Part shown: positions 26,530-35,283 of the stretch, one piece after another
How positions within the stretch are numbered: the stretch's first letter is position 1
Layout of the letters: every line of letters begins with the position of its first letter
Source: Blautia hansenii
GTDB taxonomy: Bacteria; Bacillota; Clostridia; Lachnospirales; Lachnospiraceae
Direction of reading: 5' to 3'
DNA length: 64,000 nucleotides
Assembly (NCBI RefSeq): GCF_013304445.1
Contig: NZ_JAAITA010000014.1
Location: 1-64,000, forward strand
The notes under the pieces: generated by a model
Database searches by the model: none
What the model was told of the DNA's origin: nothing
What the model saw: the letters and a program-made list of their open reading frames with translations, nothing else
Translations under genes and position numbers: made by a program

Positions 26530-29500
26530 ATGAAAACAGGTAAAAGAAAAACACAAAAGTATATGAGTGCCATACTGATTGCGGCAATGAGCATGAGTCA
26601 TGTAACAGGGGTATGGGCAGAGCCGGTAAATACGCAGGAAATTGCAGAAGAAAAGGCGCTGTCGGAAGAGGAAGGCAAAAAGCAAGAAGAGGCACTGCCG
26701 GAAGAAGGAGAAAAATTGGAAGAAGAGGTTCTGCAGGAAGACGAAGAGGAAAAGACAGAAGAAGGTGCAGCTGCAGAGTCTGTGCCAGGCGTTGAGGAAC
26801 AGAAAGAGGAAACTTTGGAAATGGAAGTGCCGGTGGAAAATGAGAAAATTACAGTTGTCAGGGGTGAAAGTCTCCAACTGGAAAAACCGGAGAGTTTTTC
26901 TGAAAATGTTACATGGAGTGCAAAATTCTTAAAGAAGGACGGGGGATTTTTGAGAGATGCGGGTTATTCAAAAATTAAGAGAGAGTTAAAAGAAGGGGAA
27001 ACGGACGGAAACCGTATGGCCGGAGATGCCAGTGCAGAGCATTTGTTAAAAATTACTGCAGATGAGGGTGGAAATGCAGTAATTACCGGAGAAAATAAAG
27101 GGAATGTCGTGGTTGTGGCACAGGATGACCAGGGAAAGACAGCGCAGTGGAAGGTAGAAATCCTGTATCAGTCTCCTTCTGTATTGCCGTCTGCGGCGGA
27201 GGAAGACTATGGGAAAATCCGTCAGGTGTGGAAAGAATCTTTAATCGGTAAGGAGTTGTCTCTGGAAGAAGGCGGAGCAGAGGTTTTAGAGGAGATTAAC
27301 CAGGAGGCAGAAACTATCTGGAATTCTTATGCTTATAAGGGGCAGGAGGAGTGCAGCGGTATTCCGTGGACAGAAGATGAGGGCGCAAAGGGGAATAAAA
27401 ATATTCCATACAAAGATGATGCGGTGGAATTTCGTCCTTCCTTTAAGAAAGTACTTTCCATGTGTAAAGCCTATGCCGCAGAGGGAGGAAAGCTGTATCA
27501 GAATCAGGATATGCTGAAAGATATCACAAAGATACTGGATTTTCTGTGTGGTTCCTGCTATACACCCAAAAGCCAGACCGATAACTGGTGGACCTGGGAG
27601 ATTGGGATTCCGAAAGACTTGATTCCGGCGTTGGTCCTGGTTTACGACGGGCTGACAGAGGAACAGGTTATGGCATATACAGAATCTCTTTATTTCTTTC
27701 AGCCAGACCCATTTCATGAAGGGGTAATTAACACGGCCAGTACTCATGGCCAGGGATATCGGGAGGCTCAGGGGGCTAATATTATTGACTGCTCCACAAC
27801 AGCGGTAGGCCTTGGCGCATTAAGAAAGGATAATGAACTGGTGTATTTGGGAATGCTGGCCTCATCTGAAACCTTTGTTATTCAGAATGTAGAAGACAGC
27901 ACCCAGATAGCAGGGAATGGATACAGCAGCGGTTTTTATCCGGATGGTTCTTATCTGGACCACATAAAAGTACCATATTTAGGGGCTTATGGAATTGAAT
28001 TCATGAAGGGAGGAGCTAAAATACCCTCTCTGCTTGCCGGCACACCCTGGAAGTATCCGGAACAGGTTCAGGAAAATTTGGAGAGTTATATAGTAGAAAG
28101 TTTTGGCAATGGCATGTACAGAGGAATGATGCTGGATTGCCTGAAGGGGCGTTCTGTGTCCAGACCTGCAAGCAGCAATAAGGCAGCGGGACGTGAGGCG
28201 ATGACGGTTATTCTTCAGATTGCAGATTCTTTCAGCGAAGAAGCTAAGAATACTACACTTTCTTCCTTGAAATACTGGATGGAAGAGGATGAAGGATTTG
28301 TGGACAGTCTTACAGGTGCGGAAAACATGGCAATAAAAAAGAAAGCCAAGGAAATTTTAGAAGATAGCTCCATTCAAAGCCAGGTGACGCCAATACATAA
28401 ATCCTATCCGCTCATGGACCGTGCTGTTCACAGAACAGAGAATTACTTATTTGCCCTGTCCATGTACTCAGAGCGTATTCAGAATACGGAAATTATGAAC
28501 GACGAAAATCGTTTTGGATGGCATCAGAATAACGGTATGACTTATATTTATGATGCAGATGAACAGTATACAGAAAACTACTGGAATACAGTAAATCCGT
28601 TAAGGCTGCCGGGAACTACCGTGGTTCCTGTGAATATCGGAACGGGAAAGCCGGATGGCTCTGGATTTGCACAGGGCGGGGACTTCTGTTCCAACGAAAG
28701 CTGGGTGGGAGGAACTTCCCTTGGCAATTATGGTATCAGTGGTATGGCGTTTTCCGGAGAAACACAGGGAATTGCAGGAGATGCTCCGGTTTCTTATGCT
28801 CCTGAGTTAAAGGGCAAGAAGTCGTGGTTCATGTTTGGGGATGAGATTGTTTGTCTGGGTGCAGGAATTACGAATAAAAATATGGAACTTCCTGTGGAAA
28901 CAACTATTGAAAACAAAAAACTGAAGGAAGATGGAAGTAATCGTTTGCTTGTAAATGGAGAGGAAACGGATATTCCGGTCAAAGAAGCGAATGTAAAAGA
29001 ACTTGTTGAACGCAGTGCAGATGCGTCAGGTACAAGCTTTGATAAGGTAAGCTGGGCACATTTAGAGGGGAATCAGTCGGCGGGAACAGGATATTATTTT
29101 CCGGAGGAAAATACAGAAATTCAGGTTCGTCGGGGACGGACAACAGGAAACTGGAAGGATATAGGAACCTTTGAAGGAGAGAGCACAGAGAATTATCTGG
29201 AAATGTGGGTTGACCATGGACAGAATCCAGAAAATGCCGCTTACAGCTACGTGCTGCTGCCGGAAACAAGCGTTGAGGAAACAGAGCGTTATGCAAAAGC
29301 ACCGAAAATAACGGTGTTGGAAAACAGCGGTGAAGTGCAGGCTGTCCGTCACCAGGAACTGGGGATTACAGGAATAAATTTCTGGCAGGAGCAGGGAGGA
29401 AGTGTAGAAGGAATAACAAGCGATAAACCCGCTTCGGTTATGCTGCAGGAAACAGGCGGCGGAACATTGAAAATTTCTGTTTCTGACCCTACCATGAAGA

Positions 29501-30228
29501 ATACAGAGGCTATTCGGATTACTGTTAACAAAGAAATAGCAGACAGCATCCAAATGGACGAAAATGTAACTTGCGAGAAGAAAGAAGGCGGGGTTGTTTT
29601 GACCTTCCACATGGCCGGAACAAATGGTGAGGCATGTATGGCAGAACTTCGGCTTTCGTCTCCTGCGGTACCGGAAACACCAGAAACACCAGAAGGACCG
29701 GAAAGCCAGGGAAAAGTCACATTGCTGAATGAAAAACATGGTATTCAATTAACAGGGGAGGGTTTAACCTCTGATATGCAGTTGTCTGTAAAAGCATTGG
29801 ATAAAAAGCATGCAGACGTAAAGCTTATGGAGAAGGAGCTTTCCTCTAAGGAACAGCTGAGTAATCCTATTGAAATTCAGCTTTTAAAGGATGGAAAAGA
29901 GATTGCCCTTCCTCATAAAGCAGAACTTCAGCTTCCTGTGGGAGAGAGATACAATGGAAAAGAGGTTGCAGTGCTTTCCTGTGACAATCCAAAGGTGCAG
30001 AAGTTCCAAGTTAAAGTAAAGGATGGGCGTGCTTTGATAGAAGTGGAAACTTTAAACAGTTTTGGTGTGGTATTTGATAAAGCGTTTTCTGCAAGTGCAG
30101 ATAAGATAAAGCCGAATAAGGTAAAAACAGGAGATGAGACACCGTTTGCCGTATGGTCTGCTATGTTTATAGCGGGAGGCACACTGTTTATCGTGTTTAA
30201 GAGAAAAATTTCTGAAACAAAGGAATAG
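26530..30228 (+). CDS. Surface PL8-family polysaccharide lyase
   Basis: Secreted or wall-attached lyase of the hyaluronate/chondroitin/xanthan lyase family, 1232 residues. In order: signal peptide (cleavage near VWA-EP), Glu-rich linker (~32-95), a small beta domain, the alpha/alpha toroid (~225-620), the PL8 central and C-terminal beta-sandwiches (to ~1060), a linker with PETPETPEGPE, and another domain. The C-terminus has KVKTGDETP, a hydrophobic segment and KRK, resembling a sortase signal of the LPXTG-variant kind common in Lachnospiraceae. Catalytic triad by alignment of motifs: Asn417 (GANIID), His478 and Tyr487 (DGSYLDHIKVPYLGAYG), the last two at the same 9-residue spacing as in pneumococcal lyase. 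AAGGAGG stands before the ATG. The next gene is 6 bp downstream. Confidence 0.88.
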   Translation: MKTGKRKTQKYMSAILIAAMSMSHVTGVWAEPVNTQEIAEEKALSEEEGKKQEEALPEEGEKLEEEVLQEDEEEKTEEGAAAESVPGVEEQKEETLEMEVPVENEKITVVRGESLQLEKPESFSENVTWSAKFLKKDGGFLRDAGYSKIKRELKEGETDGNRMAGDASAEHLLKITADEGGNAVITGENKGNVVVVAQDDQGKTAQWKVEILYQSPSVLPSAAEEDYGKIRQVWKESLIGKELSLEEGGAEVLEEINQEAETIWNSYAYKGQEECSGIPWTEDEGAKGNKNIPYKDDAVEFRPSFKKVLSMCKAYAAEGGKLYQNQDMLKDITKILDFLCGSCYTPKSQTDNWWTWEIGIPKDLIPALVLVYDGLTEEQVMAYTESLYFFQPDPFHEGVINTASTHGQGYREAQGANIIDCSTTAVGLGALRKDNELVYLGMLASSETFVIQNVEDSTQIAGNGYSSGFYPDGSYLDHIKVPYLGAYGIEFMKGGAKIPSLLAGTPWKYPEQVQENLESYIVESFGNGMYRGMMLDCLKGRSVSRPASSNKAAGREAMTVILQIADSFSEEAKNTTLSSLKYWMEEDEGFVDSLTGAENMAIKKKAKEILEDSSIQSQVTPIHKSYPLMDRAVHRTENYLFALSMYSERIQNTEIMNDENRFGWHQNNGMTYIYDADEQYTENYWNTVNPLRLPGTTVVPVNIGTGKPDGSGFAQGGDFCSNESWVGGTSLGNYGISGMAFSGETQGIAGDAPVSYAPELKGKKSWFMFGDEIVCLGAGITNKNMELPVETTIENKKLKEDGSNRLLVNGEETDIPVKEANVKELVERSADASGTSFDKVSWAHLEGNQSAGTGYYFPEENTEIQVRRGRTTGNWKDIGTFEGESTENYLEMWVDHGQNPENAAYSYVLLPETSVEETERYAKAPKITVLENSGEVQAVRHQELGITGINFWQEQGGSVEGITSDKPASVMLQETGGGTLKISVSDPTMKNTEAIRITVNKEIADSIQMDENVTCEKKEGGVVLTFHMAGTNGEACMAELRLSSPAVPETPETPEGPESQGKVTLLNEKHGIQLTGEGLTSDMQLSVKALDKKHADVKLMEKELSSKEQLSNPIEIQLLKDGKEIALPHKAELQLPVGERYNGKEVAVLSCDNPKVQKFQVKVKDGRALIEVETLNSFGVVFDKAFSASADKIKPNKVKTGDETPFAVWSAMFIAGGTLFIVFKRKISETKE

Positions 30229-30234
30229 AGTGTT

Positions 30235-32238
30235 ATGAATAAGAAAACATATTTTGAAAGACAGAAAAACAGATATAAAGAAGGGGAATTTCGCTGGTGT
30301 ACGCAAACGGTCCTGCAGCAGCACAAGGAGAACTGCCGACAGATTATGCGCATTGCGGATGAGGCGGTTCGTTTGGAATTTCTCTTTGATTTGCCATGGG
30401 ATATGGAGCGCACTTATAAAATTGAGAAATTTCAATATCCTATTGATTGGACTTATATGCCCACAGATGATTCGGAATTTATCTATCAGATGAACCGGCA
30501 TAGATATTTTATTTGCCTCGGACAGGCTTATGCTATGACAGGAAATGAAAAATATGCAGAAGCCTTTGTCCGCATCCTGAGGGATTGGATTGAGCATGTG
30601 CCTCTGAATCAAGAGAGCAAAAAGGTCACATGGAGAGAGATTGAGGCGGGAATCCGGGCAGAGAACTGGACGAAAAGTATTTTATATTTCGAGAACAGTT
30701 CTTTGGTAGACGATGATTTTATGGAGTTGTTTACAAAGAGCCTGGAAGAGCATGGAGAATATCTTTTTAACGCGAAAAGGGGATTTCAGATATCCAGCAA
30801 CTGGGGTGTTCTTGAAAATCACGGTCTGCTTTTTATAGGGCTTGCTTTGGGAAAAGAAATTTATACAGAAACAGCGCTGAAGCGTTTGGAACAGGAAGTT
30901 CAAATTCAGATTTTTTCGGACGGCGTACACTGGGAGCAGTCCTGTATGTACCATAATGAAGTGCTTCACTGCGTCTTAGAGACTATCCATATGTTGCAGG
31001 CTTGGGGCAGAAAGATTCCTGAGAAAATAACAGAAGCAGCCAGACGTATGGCTATGGTGAATGTGGCATGGAAAAAGCCGGACGGCTGCCAGCCCCTTAC
31101 AGGAGACAGCGATGAGACGAATGTAGAGGATATGCTGGCGGTATCTGCTATTCTGCTTGCAAAAGAGGGAAAGAAGGAGGCGGAAGTGTTAAAAGGCTGT
31201 GCCGGACAGTACCCGGATTATGAAAGCATATGGGATTTGCGCAGAGAGGGAGCTGAAATTTATGAGAGAATTTTAGGGCGTGTGCCCCAGCAGACAAACT
31301 TTATGCTGGAAGAAAGCGGAAACTATTATGTGCGAAATAACTGGGAACGTAACGGAGAATATCTGCACTTTAGAAACGGCTGCCTGGGAGGCGGACACGG
31401 ACATAATGACAAGCTGCATATAGATGTAGTCAGTGAGGGTGAGGATGTGTTGGTCGACGCGGGAAGGTATCAGTACACTTATCATGAGAAAAATCGTATC
31501 TGGCTGAAAAGTGCGTATGCGCACAATACGCTGTTGGTGGACAATAAGGATTTTATGGAATATACCGATGCATGGGGGAGTGAGTATGCCGCGCCGGAAT
31601 TGAGGATTTCGCCAATACAAAAGGCAGGGTATCTGGTATTGGAAGGGGCGCATACCGGTTATCTGCAAAAGGGGGTACAGGTGCTTTTAAAGAGAATGGT
31701 TGTGGTGTTGGAGCCGGGGGTATATGTTCTGGCAGATATGGCATACACCAGCGAAAAGCACACCTACAGCAGGCTTTTCCATTTTAATAATCAGGGAAAT
31801 CTTGTTTGCGAAGATAACAGAATTGTATACAATGGGACAAGGGCAAAAATGGAGCTGGTATTTCCGCAGGAAAACATTTCTTTTCACAGAATAGAAAGCA
31901 AAATTTCCCGTCATTATAATTTGTATGAAAAAAATGAGGCGGTAAGTGCAGAGGCGCAGGGGGAAGGGCAGACAGCCATGTTTGCGGTGCTGGCAGGAAA
32001 GCAGATGCAGCCGGTTCAGGTGTGTATGCGGTCGGTTTATAATCCGGTAAGAAACTGTGCGCTGAAAGAAGAATATGCTCAGGGTCTGTATATTCGTACG
32101 GATAATCACGAGTATCGGCTTATATTTAGATATAAGGACTTAACCGGTCCTCATGACTTGCTTCAAATGGATTCCTGCATGGGGATAGGACGTCTTTTGA
32201 TAAGTGCAGACGGGGAAAATACCATCAGTTTCGCATGA
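30235..32238 (+). CDS. Heparinase II/III-family lyase
   Basis: Polysaccharide or oligosaccharide lyase of 667 residues, no signal peptide, so probably cytoplasmic and acting on unsaturated oligosaccharides made by the surface PL8 enzyme. The N-terminal helical domain contains WREIEAGIRAENW and NWGVLENHG (189-197, candidate catalytic Asn/His). The C-terminal beta-sheet domain opens with GGGHGHNDKLHIDV (386-399), the characteristic Heparinase_II_III metal-site region. It could belong to PL12, 15, 21, 33 or 35; the exact family and substrate cannot be told. It is co-transcribed with PL8. No transporter or unsaturated glucuronyl hydrolase lies beside it. Confidence 0.85.
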   Translation: MNKKTYFERQKNRYKEGEFRWCTQTVLQQHKENCRQIMRIADEAVRLEFLFDLPWDMERTYKIEKFQYPIDWTYMPTDDSEFIYQMNRHRYFICLGQAYAMTGNEKYAEAFVRILRDWIEHVPLNQESKKVTWREIEAGIRAENWTKSILYFENSSLVDDDFMELFTKSLEEHGEYLFNAKRGFQISSNWGVLENHGLLFIGLALGKEIYTETALKRLEQEVQIQIFSDGVHWEQSCMYHNEVLHCVLETIHMLQAWGRKIPEKITEAARRMAMVNVAWKKPDGCQPLTGDSDETNVEDMLAVSAILLAKEGKKEAEVLKGCAGQYPDYESIWDLRREGAEIYERILGRVPQQTNFMLEESGNYYVRNNWERNGEYLHFRNGCLGGGHGHNDKLHIDVVSEGEDVLVDAGRYQYTYHEKNRIWLKSAYAHNTLLVDNKDFMEYTDAWGSEYAAPELRISPIQKAGYLVLEGAHTGYLQKGVQVLLKRMVVVLEPGVYVLADMAYTSEKHTYSRLFHFNNQGNLVCEDNRIVYNGTRAKMELVFPQENISFHRIESKISRHYNLYEKNEAVSAEAQGEGQTAMFAVLAGKQMQPVQVCMRSVYNPVRNCALKEEYAQGLYIRTDNHEYRLIFRYKDLTGPHDLLQMDSCMGIGRLLISADGENTISFA

Positions 32239-32285
32239 GATATAAAAAGTGAAAGTTGTTTTACTGTAGAAAAGTAAAAAAACCG

Positions 32286-32312
32286 TTGACAAATTATTGT
32301 TTTTGTGATAAT
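32286..32312 (+). promoter_or_regulatory. Promoter of rplJ-rplL
   Basis: TTGACA (32286-32291) with an extended -10, TGT-GATAAT (GATAAT 32307-32312); spacing 15 bp, short but helped by the TG. Confidence 0.6.
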
Positions 32313-32322
32313 TTATCAGAGG

Positions 32323-32384
32323 AATAGCTGCCGAAGACAGCAGGTGCCGTAAGGCATAAGGATAAAAACGCCTGCCGAGGAAAG
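32323..32384 (+). promoter_or_regulatory. Ribosomal protein L10 leader
   Basis: The segment with GCTGCCGAAGACAGCAGGTG, a small GCC/GGC hairpin and the closing GCCTGCCGAGG matches the L10(L12)4-binding leader of Firmicute rplJL mRNAs: a kink-turn-like core and pairing of CAGGTG-side with CGCCTGCC. Excess L10-L12 binding would repress its own operon. Confidence 0.9.
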
Positions 32385-32413
32385 ATTCATTCTTGATTCA
32401 TAAGATTGATTTT

Positions 32414-32446
32414 GAGCCTCTTTGTCTTGTGCAAAGAGGCTTTCTT
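32414..32446 (+). terminator. Attenuator terminator in the L10 leader
   Basis: GAGCCTCTTTG and CAAAGAGGCTTTCTT form a 10-bp stem 47 bp before rplJ. It sits where attenuation by L10 is expected. Confidence 0.8.
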
Positions 32447-32492
32447 AATTTTGAGCAGCGCAGCCTAAAAAAATAAGGAGGTGCACTAATTC

Positions 32493-32978
32493 ATGGCAAA
32501 AGTAGAACTTAAAAAACCTGTCGTAGAAGAAATTTCCAACAGCATTAAAGATGCAGCAGCTGTAGTTTTAGTAAACTACAAAGGTATCAATGTTGAGCAG
32601 GATACACAGATGCGTAAGGAATTAAGAGAAGCTGGAGTTGTTTACAAAGTTTACAAAAACACAATGATGAACTTTGCATTCAAAGGAACAGCTTGCGAAG
32701 AATTATGCCAGCATTTAGAAGGAACAAACGCTTTAGCTGTATGTACAGAAGATGCAACAGCTCCTGCAAGAATCCTTGCTAAATACGCAAAAACAGTTCC
32801 GACACTGGAATTAGTAGCAGGTGTTGTAGAAGACGCTTACTACGATAAGGCAGGAATCGAAGCACTTTCCCAGGTTCCTTCAAGAGAAGAACTTCTTGGA
32901 AAATTGCTTGGAAGTATCCAGTCTCCTATCGCAAACTTCGCTCGTGTGCTTAATCAGATTGCTGAACAGCAGGCCTAA
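32493..32978 (+). CDS. rplJ: 50S ribosomal protein L10
   Basis: Stalk base protein that binds 23S rRNA helix 42-44 and anchors L7/L12 dimers; 161 residues, normal length. N-terminal VVLVNYKGINVEQDTQMRKELREAGV is typical. AAGGAGGTG precedes the ATG. rplL follows after 79 bp. The usual upstream rplK-rplA are absent. Confidence 0.97.
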   Translation: MAKVELKKPVVEEISNSIKDAAAVVLVNYKGINVEQDTQMRKELREAGVVYKVYKNTMMNFAFKGTACEELCQHLEGTNALAVCTEDATAPARILAKYAKTVPTLELVAGVVEDAYYDKAGIEALSQVPSREELLGKLLGSIQSPIANFARVLNQIAEQQA

Positions 32979-33057
32979 TAAGCAGTTTCAGTGAAGTGAC
33001 CGCCCAAAGGGGCAGACCAAATAATATAATGAATGAAAAAATTGGAGGTAAATTATA

Positions 33058-33432
33058 ATGGCAAAATTAACAACAGCTGAATTTATTGAAGCTATCAAAG
33101 AATTATCCGTATTAGAATTAAACGAATTAGTAAAAGCTTGTGAAGAAGAATTTGGTGTATCTGCAGCAGCAGGTGTTGTAGTTGCAGCAGCAGGCGGAGC
33201 AGCAGAAGCAGCAGAAGAAAAAGATGAGTTCGACGTAGAATTAACAGAAGTTGGACCAAACAAAGTTAAAGTTATCAAAATCGTTCGTGAAGCTACAGGC
33301 TTAGGCTTAAAAGAAGCTAAAGAAGTAGTTGACGGAGCTCCTAAGGTTCTGAAAGAAGCTGCATCTAAAGCAGAAGCTGAAGAAATCAAAACAAAACTGG
33401 AAGCAGAAGGCGCTAAAGTTACTCTTAAATAA
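33058..33432 (+). CDS. rplL: 50S ribosomal protein L7/L12
   Basis: Flexible stalk protein that recruits translational GTPases; 124 residues. N-terminal dimerisation helices, an Ala/Gly hinge ([19 protein letters not shown]) and the conserved C-terminal domain ([23 protein letters not shown]) are all present. TTGGAGGT precedes the ATG. A strong terminator follows, so rpoB is not co-transcribed from here. Confidence 0.98.
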   Translation: MAKLTTAEFIEAIKELSVLELNELVKACEEEFGVSAAAGVVVAAAGGAAEAAEEKDEFDVELTEVGPNKVKVIKIVREATGLGLKEAKEVVDGAPKVLKEAASKAEAEEIKTKLEAEGAKVTLK

Positions 33433-33463
33433 TTTTAACGTTCAGAGCATTTCTGGAAAATCA

Positions 33464-33507
33464 AAACTGCCGCATACGGTGATGAAAGTCATCGATGCGG
33501 CAGTTTT
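33464..33507 (+). terminator. Terminator after rplL
   Basis: AAACTGCCGCAT and ATGCGGCAGTTTTTT form a 12-bp stem; the loop itself contains a GATGA/TCATC mini-stem. Confidence 0.92.
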
Positions 33508-33564
33508 TTGTTGAATTGAATAAAATTTTATAAATAATTTCGTCATTTTTCCTGCGATAAAAAC

Positions 33565-33593
33565 TTTACAAATTAACGCTTTAATACTATACT
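33565..33593 (+). promoter_or_regulatory. Promoter of cstA
   Basis: TTTACA (33565-33570) and TATACT (33588-33593) at 17-bp spacing. Confidence 0.75.
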
Positions 33594-33626
33594 GTAATAA
33601 AAAAGAGAAAAGAGGGTGGAAAGATA

Positions 33627-35093
33627 ATGATTACGTTTATCATTGGTCTTGTGATTTTGTTTGTAGGTGCAGCGTTATATGGAAGATTCTGCGAAAAGGT
33701 TTTTGGACCGGATGACAGAAAGACTCCGGCTTATACCAAGCAGGATGGTATTGATTATGTGCCTATGAAAAAGTGGAAAAACAGTCTTATTAACCTGCTG
33801 AATATTGCAGGTACAGGTCCAATTCTGGGTCCTATCCAGGGGATTTTGTTTGGCCCCATTGCCTTTATTACGATTCCTATCGGAAATATTATCGGAGGAG
33901 CTATGCACGATTACTTTTCCGGTATGATTTGTCTGCGGGACGGTGGAACACAGATGCCGGATATGATACGGAAGTACAGCAATAAGGGTGTTTATGGAGT
34001 CTATCAGGTTTTTTGCAGTTTACTGCTTCTACTGGTGGGTGCGGTGTTTGTTTACACGCCGGGAGACATAGCCGCGACGCAGGTCTTTGGATTTGACGGT
34101 GCAGCAACTTCAGTTTCTACCTGGGTAATCTATGGGGTGATTTTTGCTTATTATCTTATTGCAACGGTATTTCCTATCGACGCTATTATCGGAAGGATTT
34201 ATCCGGTTTTCGGTGCAGTGCTTCTGTTTTCAGCTATTGGTGTGTTTATAGGGCTTTTTGTGCAGGGATATCCGCTGGTAGAACTTTGGGATAACTGGAA
34301 TGGTCCGTTGGTTGCTTACGGAGATTACTTTGGGGAAAATCATTTTATTCCGGTATTTTTCATTACAGTGGCTTGCGGTATTTTGTCTGGATTTCACTCT
34401 ACACAGACGGCGATTATTTCCCGTACTGTCAAAAGTGAAAAAGAAGGACGTATGACTTTCTATAACATGATGATTGTGGAAGGATTTATTGCTATGGTTT
34501 GGGCTGCTGGAGCTATGGGAGTTTACAATCTGGGACTTCAGAGCGCAGATCCGGCTCTGGCTACGGCAACCATTGGTGTGGTTTGTAAGAATTTGCTGGG
34601 TTCTGTGGGCGGTATTATAGCACTTGTTGGAGTTATTGTACTTCCCATTACGTCAGGAGATACGGCGCTTCGTTCACTGCGGTTGGCTATTGCGGATACG
34701 TTCCGTATTGATCAGACTTCGACAAAGAAACGTTTGGCGCTGTCGGCGGTTATCTTTTCGCTGGTGGCAGCGATTCTGGTATTTGCTAAAATGAATGCAA
34801 ATGGCTTTAATGTTTTGTGGCGTTATTTCGCCTGGTCGAATCAGGCCCTTTCGTTGTTTGCGTTTTTGGCAATATCTATCTGGATGTTTGAACATAAAAA
34901 AGAAAAATTTGTGTGGATGCCTTTGATACCGGGTGCCTGGTATGCTTTTGTTACAATTACCTATATAGCGAATGCTAAGATTGGGTTTAATATTCCATGG
35001 ACAGGCGCTTATATCGTTGGTGTATGTGCGGCAGTGGCTTATGTGGGTGTGATACTTTGGTATGGCAAGAATAGGGCAGCAGCCGTGAAATAG
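33627..35093 (+). CDS. cstA: CstA-family transporter (carbon starvation protein A)
   Basis: Membrane transporter of the CstA family, 488 residues with about 13 hydrophobic segments; relatives CstA and BtsT (YjiY) of E. coli import peptides or pyruvate. Signatures: NIAGTGPILGPIQGILFGPIAF and HDYFSGMICLRDGG in the N-terminal half and FHSTQTAIISRT, ITSGDTALRSLRL in the second half. It is shorter than the ~700-residue E. coli proteins and lacks their C-terminal extension. It has its own promoter and terminator and splits rplJL from rpoBC. Confidence 0.92.
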   Translation: MITFIIGLVILFVGAALYGRFCEKVFGPDDRKTPAYTKQDGIDYVPMKKWKNSLINLLNIAGTGPILGPIQGILFGPIAFITIPIGNIIGGAMHDYFSGMICLRDGGTQMPDMIRKYSNKGVYGVYQVFCSLLLLLVGAVFVYTPGDIAATQVFGFDGAATSVSTWVIYGVIFAYYLIATVFPIDAIIGRIYPVFGAVLLFSAIGVFIGLFVQGYPLVELWDNWNGPLVAYGDYFGENHFIPVFFITVACGILSGFHSTQTAIISRTVKSEKEGRMTFYNMMIVEGFIAMVWAAGAMGVYNLGLQSADPALATATIGVVCKNLLGSVGGIIALVGVIVLPITSGDTALRSLRLAIADTFRIDQTSTKKRLALSAVIFSLVAAILVFAKMNANGFNVLWRYFAWSNQALSLFAFLAISIWMFEHKKEKFVWMPLIPGAWYAFVTITYIANAKIGFNIPWTGAYIVGVCAAVAYVGVILWYGKNRAAAVK

Positions 35094-35099
35094 ATTTTG

Positions 35100-35127
35100 A
35101 GAGAACCTTTGCGGAGGTTCTCTTTTG
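35100..35127 (+). terminator. Terminator after cstA
   Basis: AGAGAACCT and AGGTTCTCTTTTG, 9-bp stem with T-run. Confidence 0.85.
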
Positions 35128-35159
35128 TGTCGGGAAAAATATTATTTTAGGAAAATCTA

Positions 35160-35188
35160 TTGACACTCTTGACAAAGCATGATATAGT
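35160..35188 (+). promoter_or_regulatory. Promoter of rpoB-rpoC
   Basis: TTGACA (35160-35165) and TATAGT (35183-35188), 17-bp spacing, a near-consensus promoter. The leader is ~90 nt. Confidence 0.85.
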
Positions 35189-35283
35189 GAGAAATGCACT
35201 ATTATGGCAAGTTATGCCTAGGAGTCTATCAAAAAGAGACTTCAGCATTAATTAAATTAAAACATACAAGGGGTGAAACGTCA

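Noticed and set aside
29062-29748. 228-codon antisense frame in the PL8 gene
   Set aside because: No ribosome site, composition typical of a reverse frame, and the PL8 frame is continuous.
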